Below are positions 44,044 to 54,791 of a stretch of DNA of 64,000 bases, in pieces. Under the pieces are notes generated by a model. It was given only the letters and a program-made list of their open reading frames with translations. It was not told where the DNA came from and did no database searches. The stretch is from Pezicula radicicola. Taxonomy: Eukaryota > Ascomycota > Leotiomycetes > Helotiales > Dermateaceae. Position numbers and translations under genes: made by a program. The stretch is taken from positions 372,001 to 436,000 of the forward strand of contig PDUO01000004.1 of NCBI GenBank assembly GCA_003008705.1, written 5' to 3'. Positions within the stretch are counted from its first letter, which is position 1, and the number at the start of each line of letters is the position of its first letter.

Positions 44044-47000
44044 GTTGTTCCGAATTATGCTGTACAGTATCTTCAACGAGGTCAGCTCAATTGACTGTGA
44101 TGGGAAGGTCCAAGAAGTATGAAGAGTCGACGTTGATGATGGAGGTGAGAAGTCAAGGCAAGGACGGTGGCTGAGCAGCGTGCGTGTTTTTTTTCGTCGC
44201 TCTGTTGATTTTGGAAGGAGTACTGGGGAGAGAGACACGTACCTGATTTTTCGTGTTTTGTTGGCGAGATGAGTGTTGTTGCTACGACTTCCCTTTTTAC
44301 TGTTCAAAAAAAGCCAATTGATGATGATCCGACGTTCAACAAGAAGCACTTAACGACAGTAAAGAATTAAAAAGAGGTAAGAGAAGTCGGCGACGATGTC
44401 CAATATGAAACAACAGTGGAATGCGAGAGGAGGAGGGTGGAAGCCGCGAGCTTTTTCATAAAAGGAGAGGCGGGCCCTGGTTCGAGGCTAATCCCAAAAT
44501 AGCGGGTCGCAATTCCCCTCCCATGTATGCCGCAATGAAGATGTGGTTCATCGAAATCTAACAGGAGATCATTCCTACGAGTACAGTACTCTAACTGAGC
44601 TGCAATAATTATCTACTTGTTACAACAGATCCCATCTATGAATTCTTATTTTTATTCTCTTCTTCTTCATCATTACACTTTGACTGTTGCCAGATACACT
44701 GGTGTACCCTCCTCCTCCTCCATCCTCCTCCTAAGCTAAGCTCGTACTACTTCCTAGCTACCGAGCGTGGCATGCTGCACCTTTTCTTGGTGTTTGGTGA
44801 GATGCTTGTCCTTTTTAGCACAGGCACCCCAGCGTTGTGCGCCAAAAGTCCAATCGGCCAAGGGTGGGCTACCTCACCCGTATCCGCCACTCACACCTCT
44901 GCAATTGGTCCAGGGGGTTTATCTGAACTAAAAACGATCGCCCGCCATTTGCCAACTTCTCTACGAGGTGGACAGACCCCCGAAGCTTGGCTTGCCGCGG
45001 ATGCGAATTTACGCAGTACCCACGCTGGGACAGGAATATGTCGCCGCCTCTGATTCGATGCTTGTGCATCTCCACGCGTGAAGATGAGGGCAAGATTGTG
45101 CCAGATTCTCCAGAAATAATGGACGAGACGACACAACTCCAAGATGCTAAACTTTCCAAGGCATGATATGATGTGATCAGAGCAGCTCTGTTGGGATGGG
45201 CATGGTCGAGTTCCCTTGTTTACTTGTTTTCATCGTCCTTGGTTTTATTTATATTTATTTAGCCTTTCAGTCTCGGCCAGACCTACGGGAAAGTTGGAAG
45301 CGATGCGAATAATGGCAGAGATAGCAATTGCTGCTAAGAGTAGCTACGGCAGTAGAGTGTGCACGCGCAAGCAAATCCCAACTCTCTTGCTTTCGAGTCT
45401 TTGTGCAAGTCCCACGTTAGGCTCTGTGCAGCTTGGTGGCAGGCTTGGTGGCAGTGGTCCCGTACTACGGGTAGAGCTTATCAAGCTTCCCATTGGTAAC
45501 CACTGACTACGGTATTCACGCCGCTGTTCAACGCTTCTGGGTCTGACAGACATGCTTCGCAAGCTTGAGATACGAGGGGGCAACGACGTGGTCGAGTCGC
45601 TATCAAAGAATATACAAAAAAAAAAGCTCTAGGTTAACGCGACCTCAGCTTGTTTCGCATCATTGTTTGCCTCTTCAGGCTGCTGCTCGTGTTCCCCCAC
45701 AGGCGAAGGAAGCAGGCTTAGCAGGAAGCAGGAAGCGAGAGACAATAACAAAACAGGCGCAAACACAGTTCGTGACAGAGCAACTTCGACAGCCATCTCC
45801 CTGCTGGCATTACCTCGGCCAGAGGAATCATACTGTATCATAGGAATAGGAAGCGAATCGTCTCAATATCACGTCTCAACGTCATCTGGTTTTGCTTCAC
45901 ATCAGTTCCCCTCAGCTTCCTTCCTTCCACGCACCTCAGACGCTGTACCATAGGAATTATCATGCCAGACCGATATCAAAGACATCTTATAATTATTTAC
46001 CGCCGGTCTTGCGCGGAGGTTGCAGCCGATGACGATGTATTGCTCCACCCCCAAATTGAAAAATGGGTTATTTTTACACCCTTGACCCCTTGTATTTGGC
46101 CGGGAGCCCTCTTCAAATGTTGAAACCCCTGTTCCTTGCAGCAACCGTTGTCACATTAAGAGCGACCTCATATACCAAAAGGAGCCTCATTATTGACCAT
46201 CTCCGACGTTACTTAAAGGGGCAGCAGCAGCATCGAGAAAACTTATCGTTTTTTGATATTCGAAATTCGAAATCCGAAATTTTGTTTGATGTCCAAGCAG
46301 TCTTGGATCATCACGTGTGAGAATGTAGGAAAGGGGCAGTTCGAGTTTAGAAGTTCGCGACCGTGGAGTTTCACAGGTGATTTGTGAACGACCAAGATGG
46401 GAGAAAGGAAGAAAAAGGATATTAATTTGGATGGACGACCACAAGCCTTTGCCTATTCTCGACTTCCAGCCCAGTCCGCAATTACAGAGCGCTAATTTTT
46501 CTGTTGCAAGTCTGCAAAGGAGGGGTAAGACAATCTTTCTCCTTAATGGTTGTTGGAGCGAAGTATTTCGTTGGTCAGTTGCACATCAACCAAAATACCC
46601 CCCAATTCCAGCGTACTACTAGGAGAACTCTCTCAAATTATGAGCAGTGCCTATTTTCCAGGTCTCTGGCTTTTGTATTCCAGGTCGCAATAGAGCTTTA
46701 CGGCCGTGGCATCTATCCAGCTTTGGATATGATGTAGTGAGCAGATTTATGAAAACTCTTTCCGCAAGCAGAACAAAACTTGGACAAAGACAAGAGAGCA
46801 TGAGAACAAAGAAATTTCGGAATAGGCCCATGAGTGTGGTTCTGACATCTTGGCAATGTTCTGTTCTCCTTAGCACAGGTGCTACTAGGCATAGCACCAT
46901 TTGCTACTATGACATATGACAACCGTCCAACAAGACAATAAAAGTCAATTCAGGATTCTGTGCCGCAAATACCCGCATCAGTGGTATACGTACGAATTGG

Positions 47001-48328
47001 TTTATAAGAGATCTCTTTGAATAGCTATCTATTCAGACATAAGAGATGGACTTAGGTGACTTACTTGATTTGCGCAACTTAAGTAATTCAGTTAACTTGG
47101 GTAACTCACTTGCCCTAATCGAAATGATATCTTATATAGACCAATTTGTACGAGTACGGTACTTGGGTTATTAACATTTATTACAAGGGCTCTGCGTCAC
47201 GGGTTTTAATTGTTACCAAAGCACCACAGCGGACATCAGCACTACTTCCCCCAGAGGACTCGCAGGATTGGAAGCAGAATAATGACAGCACTCTGGATAC
47301 TGACTCCTTTTGGCTCATAGCATGTACTACCAAGAATACTCGGTACCCCACGATCAATATTCTATAAACCTCACACTGGGCCTGGAATCGCGTACAATGC
47401 TTGTGCAAATCAAATCAAGGTCTCATCGACCTCTGACGCGTTCACATACCCTCTTGAATACACTAAGAGGTATTCCCCGAGTACGTTTATGGATCTACAG
47501 TCTTTTTGAGGACTGAGTGGATTCAGCGGTCAGGAGGAAGGAAGAAGGCATTTGCTTGCCCTTTTTGTTTTTTTGACAAGGCGATGTTGAAGTCTTTGAA
47601 GCTAAGACAGATGTGGTGGAGATGTGGAGATGCTTTAAAGTATAAGACATTTTCATATGTGTACAGATTTTATATTACAATACCTAAGTACAGTACAGTA
47701 TACAGGAAAAAAATCTCTTCCAAAGTAATTAATACAATATTTCACAACAAAGCCTCGCTATCATCAAGTTAATTCTGCAAGCACTCAAGCTACTTGGTAG
47801 ATATGCTAGCAAAGCAACAACAATAGTAATATTAATAATAGCAACTCTACTTCGTAAGCAATGTTGCACAGCGTTCATTGCTTGGTTGCGTATTTCTTTG
47901 CCACAGTCGTCGTCTTAAGCTTTGTTGTGTCATACCTTGCGTCGCTCACGTGGAGCTTCGAATGTGGGTATGAGTGGCTGAGCAATGGGAACTTGGAGGC
48001 TTAGTTCAGCTACCAGTTTATTGCGTATTCGAATATGTCATCTACTATGGCCTAGTAGTAGGTGACCTACGGAGTAGTGAGTGGGTTGGTTGGAAGAAGA
48101 CCTCTTTTCGAATTCTTCTTCATCACTTTGCTGAGTTGGCAGATTGAAGCTTCATATTTCGAGAGACGAAGTTTCTTCTGGAGACTAGAATGTATTCTCT
48201 AGTATGTTTATTTATCTGGTACCTTCTGAACTCCTTACTCCTTTTTAAGTACTGCATGCCTATGTTTCCTTATGCAGTATTACTTGAAATGTTCGTGAAG
48301 TAATTCACCTACTTGTGTTACTCATTAC
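44044..48328. other. Gene-poor 4.3-kb region
   Basis: Holds the ECM33 upstream region (to about 45 kb, with CCT-rich tracts near 44707-44735) and otherwise no supported gene. Other contents: an A10 run at 45617, tandem CGAAAT-like sequence at about 46257-46282, a full copy of the dispersed repeat at 47005-47157, and AT-rich sequence to 48300 with further weak ACTTAC fragments near 48280-48335. All open frames are below 100 codons. Confidence 0.4.
47005..47157 (+). repeat. Dispersed ACTTGATTT-type element, copy B
   Basis: Left flank TTGAATAGCTATCTATTCAG, then ACATAAGAGATGGACTTAGG, core GACTTACTTGATTTGCGCAA and further units, right flank CTAATCGAAATGATATC and ACCAATTTGTACG. Both flanks match copy A at 2541-2690 in the same order, so the repeated unit is about 150 bases. 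Confidence 0.6.
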
Positions 48329-49777
48329 TCATTCCAAGGTACTGATGTCCGTCTCTTCTACCCTCCACATATACCACATAAACACCGACCTAAAGACCAA
48401 ATATTAGTATTTCCATCTTTTGTTAGACATCAATAGTGCATACCTATAAGGCCTAAACCTCTCAGCAATCTCCTCCATCTCCTTCTCACTCATATACTTC
48501 CACTTCCCCTTCCCAGAGCTCTTCGCTTTTCCTACGTCCCTCCCCGCCAAACTCGCCATTCCTCTCTGAACCCCCAGATCTCCCGTACTAAAAACATCCA
48601 TCCGCTTCAAACTAAAACAAGCAAACATCTCTACACTCCATCTCCCAAGTCCTCTCACCTTGATCAACTCTTCTAATACTTCTTCATAGGTAGCTGAGAA
48701 GAGCATCGTGGTGCTGAGTTCACCCGAACTAAATTTCTCGGCGAGTCCTTGGATGTATTCTGCTTTTCGTTGGGAAAGGCCTGCGGTGCGAAGAGTTTCG
48801 AGAGGTGTTGCTGCTACGAGTGATGGGACAGGGAAGACATGCGTAGTTGCATCTTCAATATCTGGGTTGAAAAGAGCTACGAACTTGGCTTTGATGGATT
48901 TCGCTGCTGCACCTGATACTTGCTAATCAACAAATTAGTACGGTGTTTTTCTCAAAGAGCAAGAGTAAGAGTCATGAGACAGTGTTTCAAAGGCGCAGAA
49001 GCAAAGAAATATGTTCACCTGGGAAATGATGCCGCTCGTTAGAGCCATAAATGGATCAACCGTCTCTGCAAGACCTTCCGGACTGAAAATCCGACATGGA
49101 TGCTTCTCAATGATAGGTTTGAGTTTTGGCTCGGTTTTGATGAGATGAGCTACGGCTTCTTCTAAGATGTTGCTTGTGGTTGTCTTGATGTTGGATGCTT
49201 TTGATGGAGACACCTCGTCTACAGGCTTGGTTTCTACAAGCCGGGAGGTCTCTGGTGATATTAAGGGTGCGTTTGTTGCGTTTGGAGCTGCGAGTCGAGG
49301 CCTCGGTGGTGGAGTATTGATCTCGGAATGGCTGATGGGATCTGACATCAGCCCAATTGCTGAGGGTGTTGGTGTGAAAGGAGGAACATTCTTCAGAACT
49401 TGTTTTTTCTTTGGTGTAGATGGTGTTATATCATCTTCTGGGACTGGAAGGTTTATAATAGGAAGCTCTTGCTTGACTGTCTTTCTTTTGCTACTCTCTT
49501 GAGCTGTAGCTTTCCTCTTCTTGCTAGCCGCAAGTTTCGGTGCAGGCGCTACATTTGCTAATTTCGAGTCTTCTTCAAGAGCCTTTGCAGAAGTGCTTAG
49601 CCGTGCTGATCTCCTTGATGCCATTGTGAAGGATTTTGATGTTAATGAAGAGTTATTAACAGAGCCTTTTCTTAATGAGAGAGGCAGCTGTAGCCTAATG
49701 CGAGACAAGGATAGTATAGCTGCCGTTGTTGTTTTTGCTGTTGAGACTCTGAGGAAGAGGTCAGTCTTGACTCTCAT
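48329..49777 (-). CDS. DNA-3-methyladenine glycosylase (HhH-GPD, AlkA/Mag1 type)
   Basis: Exons 49777-49019, 48922-48444 and 48389-48329 give 432 residues. It excises alkylated purines in base-excision repair. The catalytic core starts near residue 210 (FMALTSGIISQ|QVSGAAAKSI across intron 1). The helix-hairpin-helix is VRGLGRWSVEMF and the catalytic Asp sits in FSTGDLGVQRG. The C-terminal RFRPYRSVFMWYMWRVEE is recovered only by splicing the last intron (AG|GTATGC..TTTAG); reading through gives a shorter, unconserved end. Residues 1-51 before MASRRSARLS are basic, Ser/Leu-rich and almost without acidic residues, so 49777 and 49624 may both be used, giving mitochondrial and nuclear forms. The linker (60-200) is Ser/Pro/Lys-rich. 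Confidence 0.92.
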
Positions 49778-50492
49778 TAGCCAACATTAAGAACTATTAC
49801 TTCTACGTGCGCCCACGAATCTCTCTGCGTGAAACTATTCACAATGCTTGAATAATGATTGAGCAGTTCATGAGCAACTCCGAACTCCCTCTCGTTCGTG
49901 ATGATGTTTCACTATCACGTGGGTGAACTCCTTTTAGATACTCCGTACGAGCCGCGTACTTACCCCAATCCAGATGCGGTGCAAGTTGGTCGTTCCTTGG
50001 TTGGACACGTTTCTGGGGAGACCAAAGCTTTTAGGAGGTCCCTTGTGGGCTAAACAGTAACAATTGCTTTGAACGAACACCTACAATGGGACAGACCACA
50101 ATTTACCAACGCAACCTTGTGAAAGTCAGATATCCCTGAAAGACAATAATACGCAAAGAAAAAGAAAAAGAAAAAAAGAAATAAGCAATCGCAAAAAGGA
50201 GGCACAGAGGCCCAGATTCACCCCATCTCCACCCCCTTCGGACGTTGTTCTTGGCGGTATTCGCTACTTCGCTAAGCCATTTTGGGGCTCGGGCAATCTC
50301 TCTAGTGCTGTGCACTTCGCGATCTCTCACAACTTCTTCAATCACCCTTTCTCCCAACCCTTAGCGTACAGAGCTTGCGATTCACGCCCAGTGCATTCCT
50401 CCGCGATATTCTTTCCGGCGCATCCTGTCCTCCACCTTCGAATCGATACTGCTCTGAGCGACGGTGGTTCTGCGGCCACGGGGGAATTCGCG
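49778..50492. other. Shared upstream region of the glycosylase and GT62 genes
   Basis: 715 bases between divergent starts, with an (A)4-5G repeat tract at 50157-50185. Short frames on both strands are not supported. Confidence 0.4.
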
Positions 50493-51935
50493 ATGCTTCT
50501 CCCTAAAGGCGGCGTTACGTGGAAGTCTGCGAGGGCCAATTTACCACCAACGAGAGCGATATGGGTCTTCTTAACGCGGACGCGATTCTTGCTTTGTGTC
50601 GCCCTGGCAGGAATTGTTCTATTGCTATGGAGAGGGATCAGCAGCTCAGCAGGAGAGATGCAAAGGTCAGAATACCTCCTGTCAACACTGATCCGTTTTG
50701 ATGTCAAAACATGTTGATGGCTGACGTTGATTACGCTAGGTTTTACTGCTGGGGACCCTCAAAACCACCAATGAAGATGTCATTAAATGAGCAGGCCGAT
50801 TGGACTGCACACCTACAGACTCCTGTTATATTTAATCACCATGAGCCACTGGTTGTCAATTCATCTACGATCAAAAGAGTGGACCTCAACCCCATACGAT
50901 CGACACCCAAGGCTGTTCTGAACGAAGAACGGATCTTGATCTTGACTCCTCTACGAGACGCTGCTCCTTATCTGCCAAAATACTTTGACCTCCTGTCCGA
51001 ATTAACATACCCTCACCACCTGATCGATCTTGGTTTCTTAGTTGGAGACTCTCAAGATGATACCCTTGCGGTTCTTTCTGCTGAGCTTGACAGAATACAA
51101 CGGCAACAGGACTCCGTCCCTTTCAACAGCGTCTTGATTGTTGAGAAGGATTTTGGTCAGGTCACCGGCCAAAGTGTCGAAGAACGCCACGGATTCGCTG
51201 CCCAGGCCCCAAGGAGAAAGCTTATGGCGCGTGCCCGAAACTATCTTCTTACCGCTGCGCTAAAGCCAGAACACTCATGGGTATACTGGCGCGATTCTGA
51301 CATCGTAGACAGTCCAAAGAAGATCCTCGAGGACTTTATTGCACATGACAGAGATATCATTGTTCCCAGTATGCAGAAATGGCCCCACAATTCCCACTTT
51401 CCCAGCTAACCTCCATAGACGTATGGTTCCACCGCTACCGTGATGGAAGAGATATTGAGGGAAGATTTGATTACAACTCCTGGATCGAATCGGATAAGGC
51501 CCTTCGCTTGGCGAATACTCTAGACAAGGACACAGTTATCGTCGAGGGTTAGTAGAGACACCAAGAATTATGGAAGACTATCAAGACTAATACCGCTCAG
51601 GCTACAAGGAGTTCCAGACCGGACGCACATACATGGCCAAGATGGGTGACTGGCGATTAAACAAGGATGAGGAAGTTAAGCTCGATGGTATTGGAGGAGT
51701 GAATATTGTCGTAAAGGCTGATGTCCACAGATCAGGTTAGTTTGAATAGTATGGCAACTTGGAGCAGAACCCTAACTCTTGCATAGGCATTAATTTCCCT
51801 TGTTATGCTTTCGAAAACCAGGCCGAGACCGAAGGATTTGCAAAGATGGCAAAACGAGCTGGTTACGAGGTTATTGGCCTACCCAACTATGTGGTATGGC
51901 ACATAGATACAGACGAGAAGCCTGGCAACGCATAA
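50493..51935 (+). CDS. GT62 alpha-mannosyltransferase, Anp1/Van1/Mnn9 family
   Basis: Exons 50493-50665, 50740-51368, 51419-51547, 51601-51735 and 51787-51935 give 404 residues. It is a Golgi type II membrane protein of the mannan polymerase complexes that extend N-glycan outer chains. A short cytoplasmic tail (MLLPKGGVTWKSARANLPPT) precedes the anchor FLLCVALAGIVLLLW. The luminal domain has RILILTPLRDAAPYLPKYFD, the PRRKLMARARNYLL helix and the DxD-type metal and sugar site VYWRDSDIVDSP. It continues with VWFHRYRDG and ends VIGLPNYVVWHIDTDEKPGN, a close match to Anp1-type C termini. Which of the three paralogues it represents needs a tree; Anp1/Van1 is more likely than Mnn9. Confidence 0.9.
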
Positions 51936-53125
51936 AGTCGTCGCATTTAGCGCCAGGCAACATTCAACCATGTTTTCACGCATATACGGAGTTTAGTGCA
52001 AGAGTGTTTAGGGTCGGAGCGATAATTATCGGAAGAAAACCAACGACATCTTTCGACCATTGCTTTTGATGCCATGCATTTATGGGATTGCTTGCCAGGA
52101 GTTCTTACGAAGTCTCGAAGGGTCTTAAACAAAGACAGTCTCGGGACGCGTGGTGGTATGCATTGTCCGTGTAATAGAATGCGAATGCCGTTTTTGTTTT
52201 CGAAGTCTCTAAGTGGCCGAGATGGTCAAAAACAGGCAACCATTCTACCTATAATGATGCCAATGATTCGGCTACAAGTGTATGGATACAGTTGGGAAAG
52301 GGAAAGTGAATATAAACCAAGTGCAGTCTCCGGGTTATCTCGTCGTTCTCGTTTCTTTTATGGGCGCATGGGCAAATGTTGTATTGGCGGTTGGGTTCGG
52401 GGTTGAAATGAAACGATTTCGATATGCTGCGGCTGCACTTACTGTGTGTTGTATTCAGGGCTGTTTATAGGAAGCGTGATCTTATTTTTTTGCCTTCCTT
52501 TTCTGCGAAAGAGTGCTGTTGCTTCATTTCCTGTATATAAAGTCCTTTGTCTTCTGCAGAATGATATCCATACATACTTGACATTGTTGTTTCGCTGACG
52601 TATACCTTGCGCATGCATTGATTCTGCTGACGCTATGGATTCTTCTCTGCTTTGACAAGTTCTGATGCCTACCCACGTGCGTGCAGCTTTGATCCTCACA
52701 TACAAATACACTTCGTCAAATTCCAACATGCCTCTCCGATCCTCCTCCACAGAACTTTACATCCTTAGCACTTACCAACTTGGATTTTGGAGTCACCTCC
52801 ACCAACACGTCGTCTCTCACTACCTTGATACCAAGAACCTTTATCTCGCCTCGCTACGTCGCGTTCTGAATTATAGATTGCCCCTTTACTTAGAGGTGTG
52901 TAAGTTTTGTCTATTATTACAAGATAGCACTTTGCACTACAGACTCTAAAGGGAGATAAAACATCAAGAAAACATCGTATACCTAGGCTAGCATGGATAT
53001 ATTCTAGCAAAGTCATTCACACAATCCTAAGTCAAACCCTCAATTCGTCAAAACTCCAAGTCCAAAATCCGAACCGCTTATCCGCACACTCAAAGAAAAG
53101 ACAACAAAATCCACACATCCTTATC
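51936..53125. other. Intergenic, 1.2 kb, between convergent genes
   Basis: 3' flanks of the GT62 and the Ser/Gln-rich unknown gene. Short frames on both strands; no RNA gene or repeat noted. Confidence 0.4.
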
Positions 53126-54340
53126 TCAATATCTAAACTTCTCATCATGCTCTCCATCTGCAATGATAGCCTGAACCGTCGTCAAGCTTTGATCTAATTG
53201 ACTCATCAGCATCTTCACCTTGTTCAACTCAGTAGCGAGCTTCATATCATTCGATTCCTTCTGCCTAACCCCATCCGTGGCTCTCGCTTGATTATCGAGT
53301 TGTCGTGACCCTTCCTGCTGTGTCGAGAGATGTTGATTTCCCCAAGAAGTCGGTTTCAACTTAATGTAAAAATTGCATATCCGCATAATGTGCTCTAGGG
53401 CGATTCTATTATCAGCCTCATCTCCATTTCTGTCTCCAAACTGCTGGTGTCCAGACCTAGAATTGGAACCAGAAGAGCCATAAGAACCATCCTCCACTTC
53501 CAACGATCTCCGGACCTGAGAAAGAACAAACGATCGAGACGAACCCTCATCATTTGTAAAGACAGGATTAACATCATTAGAACTTCTACTTCGTCCATTC
53601 CAAGATCCCGTAAGCGAGGAAGTATCCGATGGACCGAAATAATCATCAATTTCTTGAATCATATTGATGAGGTTTGGGTCTTTCATTAGATTGTCCCAGG
53701 TAGCCTGTGAAAACAGAGATTCATTGCTTGAATTCATTGCTTGTTGAGATGCAGAGGGAGAGGGAGTAATTGGATGATTGAAAGTAGCGGAAATTGCTGG
53801 TGAGTTGGGTTTAGTGAGCGAAGGCGATGAGATGAAGGGACTTTGATATGTGCTCTGGATGGTTGGATTAGGTGGGGTAGTTTTGAAGCTGAATGTTTGG
53901 GGTTGCTGTTCTGTAGGGTCGGAGGATGCTTCGTATGGCGCAGTTTCGTAGGATGGCACTTCGAAAAGTGCACTATTATATCCTGTGCGCTGATGATTGT
54001 GTACTGAATGGCTATGATGATAGTCATGAAGACATTCACATGGAGGAGGATGAGACTGGTGCAAGTCCATAAAATGACAACGATGCTCGTATTGAGTTGG
54101 AACACTAACATTGTCGCTTCTCATGCCAGGTTCATGATCATGAAGAGACCGCTCGCATGTCGAACTTGCTGACCATTGAATAGACTCAGAGGTAGATTGC
54201 TTATGTTCTTTGGGAGCTCGTAGATAAAATGGTGGTGGATACCCGCAAGGGTATTGTTCATGGTGCACTATCCAAAGGTCTTGGTTCTGTCCTTGAGGAC
54301 TTCCAGGATGGTGATTTGGAATTGAAGTGTTTTCGCTCAT
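53126..54340 (-). CDS. Ser/Gln/His-rich protein of unknown function
   Basis: A single exon of 404 residues starting MSENTSIPNHHPGSPQGQNQ. Most of the sequence is low in complexity, rich in His, Gln, Pro, Ser and Asn (for example HDYHHSHSVHNHQRTGYNSA). Two parts look ordered: residues about 213-240 (SLFSQATWDNLMKDPNLINM, then IQEIDDYFG) and the C-terminal 95 residues (NRIALEHIMRICNFYIKLKP and MKLATELNKVKMLMSQLDQS), which is amphipathic and may be a coiled coil. The layout resembles fungal transcriptional regulators, but there is no DNA-binding domain, so this is only an impression. No family recognised. Confidence 0.7.
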   Translation of the reverse strand: MSENTSIPNHHPGSPQGQNQDLWIVHHEQYPCGYPPPFYLRAPKEHKQSTSESIQWSASSTCERSLHDHEPGMRSDNVSVPTQYEHRCHFMDLHQSHPPPCECLHDYHHSHSVHNHQRTGYNSALFEVPSYETAPYEASSDPTEQQPQTFSFKTTPPNPTIQSTYQSPFISSPSLTKPNSPAISATFNHPITPSPSASQQAMNSSNESLFSQATWDNLMKDPNLINMIQEIDDYFGPSDTSSLTGSWNGRSRSSNDVNPVFTNDEGSSRSFVLSQVRRSLEVEDGSYGSSGSNSRSGHQQFGDRNGDEADNRIALEHIMRICNFYIKLKPTSWGNQHLSTQQEGSRQLDNQARATDGVRQKESNDMKLATELNKVKMLMSQLDQSLTTVQAIIADGEHDEKFRY

Positions 54341-54791
54341 ATTCGCACGTGTGATCTTGTGAAAAGTAGGAAAGATACAGAGTTGTGATGATATGCTCTC
54401 TCTAGAGGGTTCATCTTAACCCTTTTATCTATAATAGACGGTTATTTGCGAATTTGTACGTTGTATCCTTTTTGTGACTCAACTTTTTATTTCTAATGGT
54501 GTCTGTTCATTTGAGTAGACAACGGGACCTGACGCACAGGGAAAGGTAGCAAACGTACTGGACAAGTGCTTGGACCTACCGCCGTACGACAGGCTTACAC
54601 CATAGTAGATTTTGTAACGAAAATCTAGACATCTGGAGAATAGACTGTAAGGTAGTAAATGGTAACAATGTTTGCGAAGGCCGCCTAACCAAATCACCCT
54701 TTGGCAACCACCAACCCATCCCAACGCCTATATTGCTATGCTATTAGTACACGGACCATGAATCTATCGTTGATATGTTCAACACGTCACA
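54341..54791. other. Intergenic upstream of the Ser/Gln-rich gene
   Basis: 451 bases: promoter and leader of the gene ending at 54340, then the RUD3-like 3' flank. No other feature seen. Confidence 0.35.

Noticed and set aside
44772..45053. 93-codon plus-strand frame upstream of ECM33
   Set aside because: It competes with two overlapping minus-strand frames, lacks domains and lies in the promoter-side region of ECM33.
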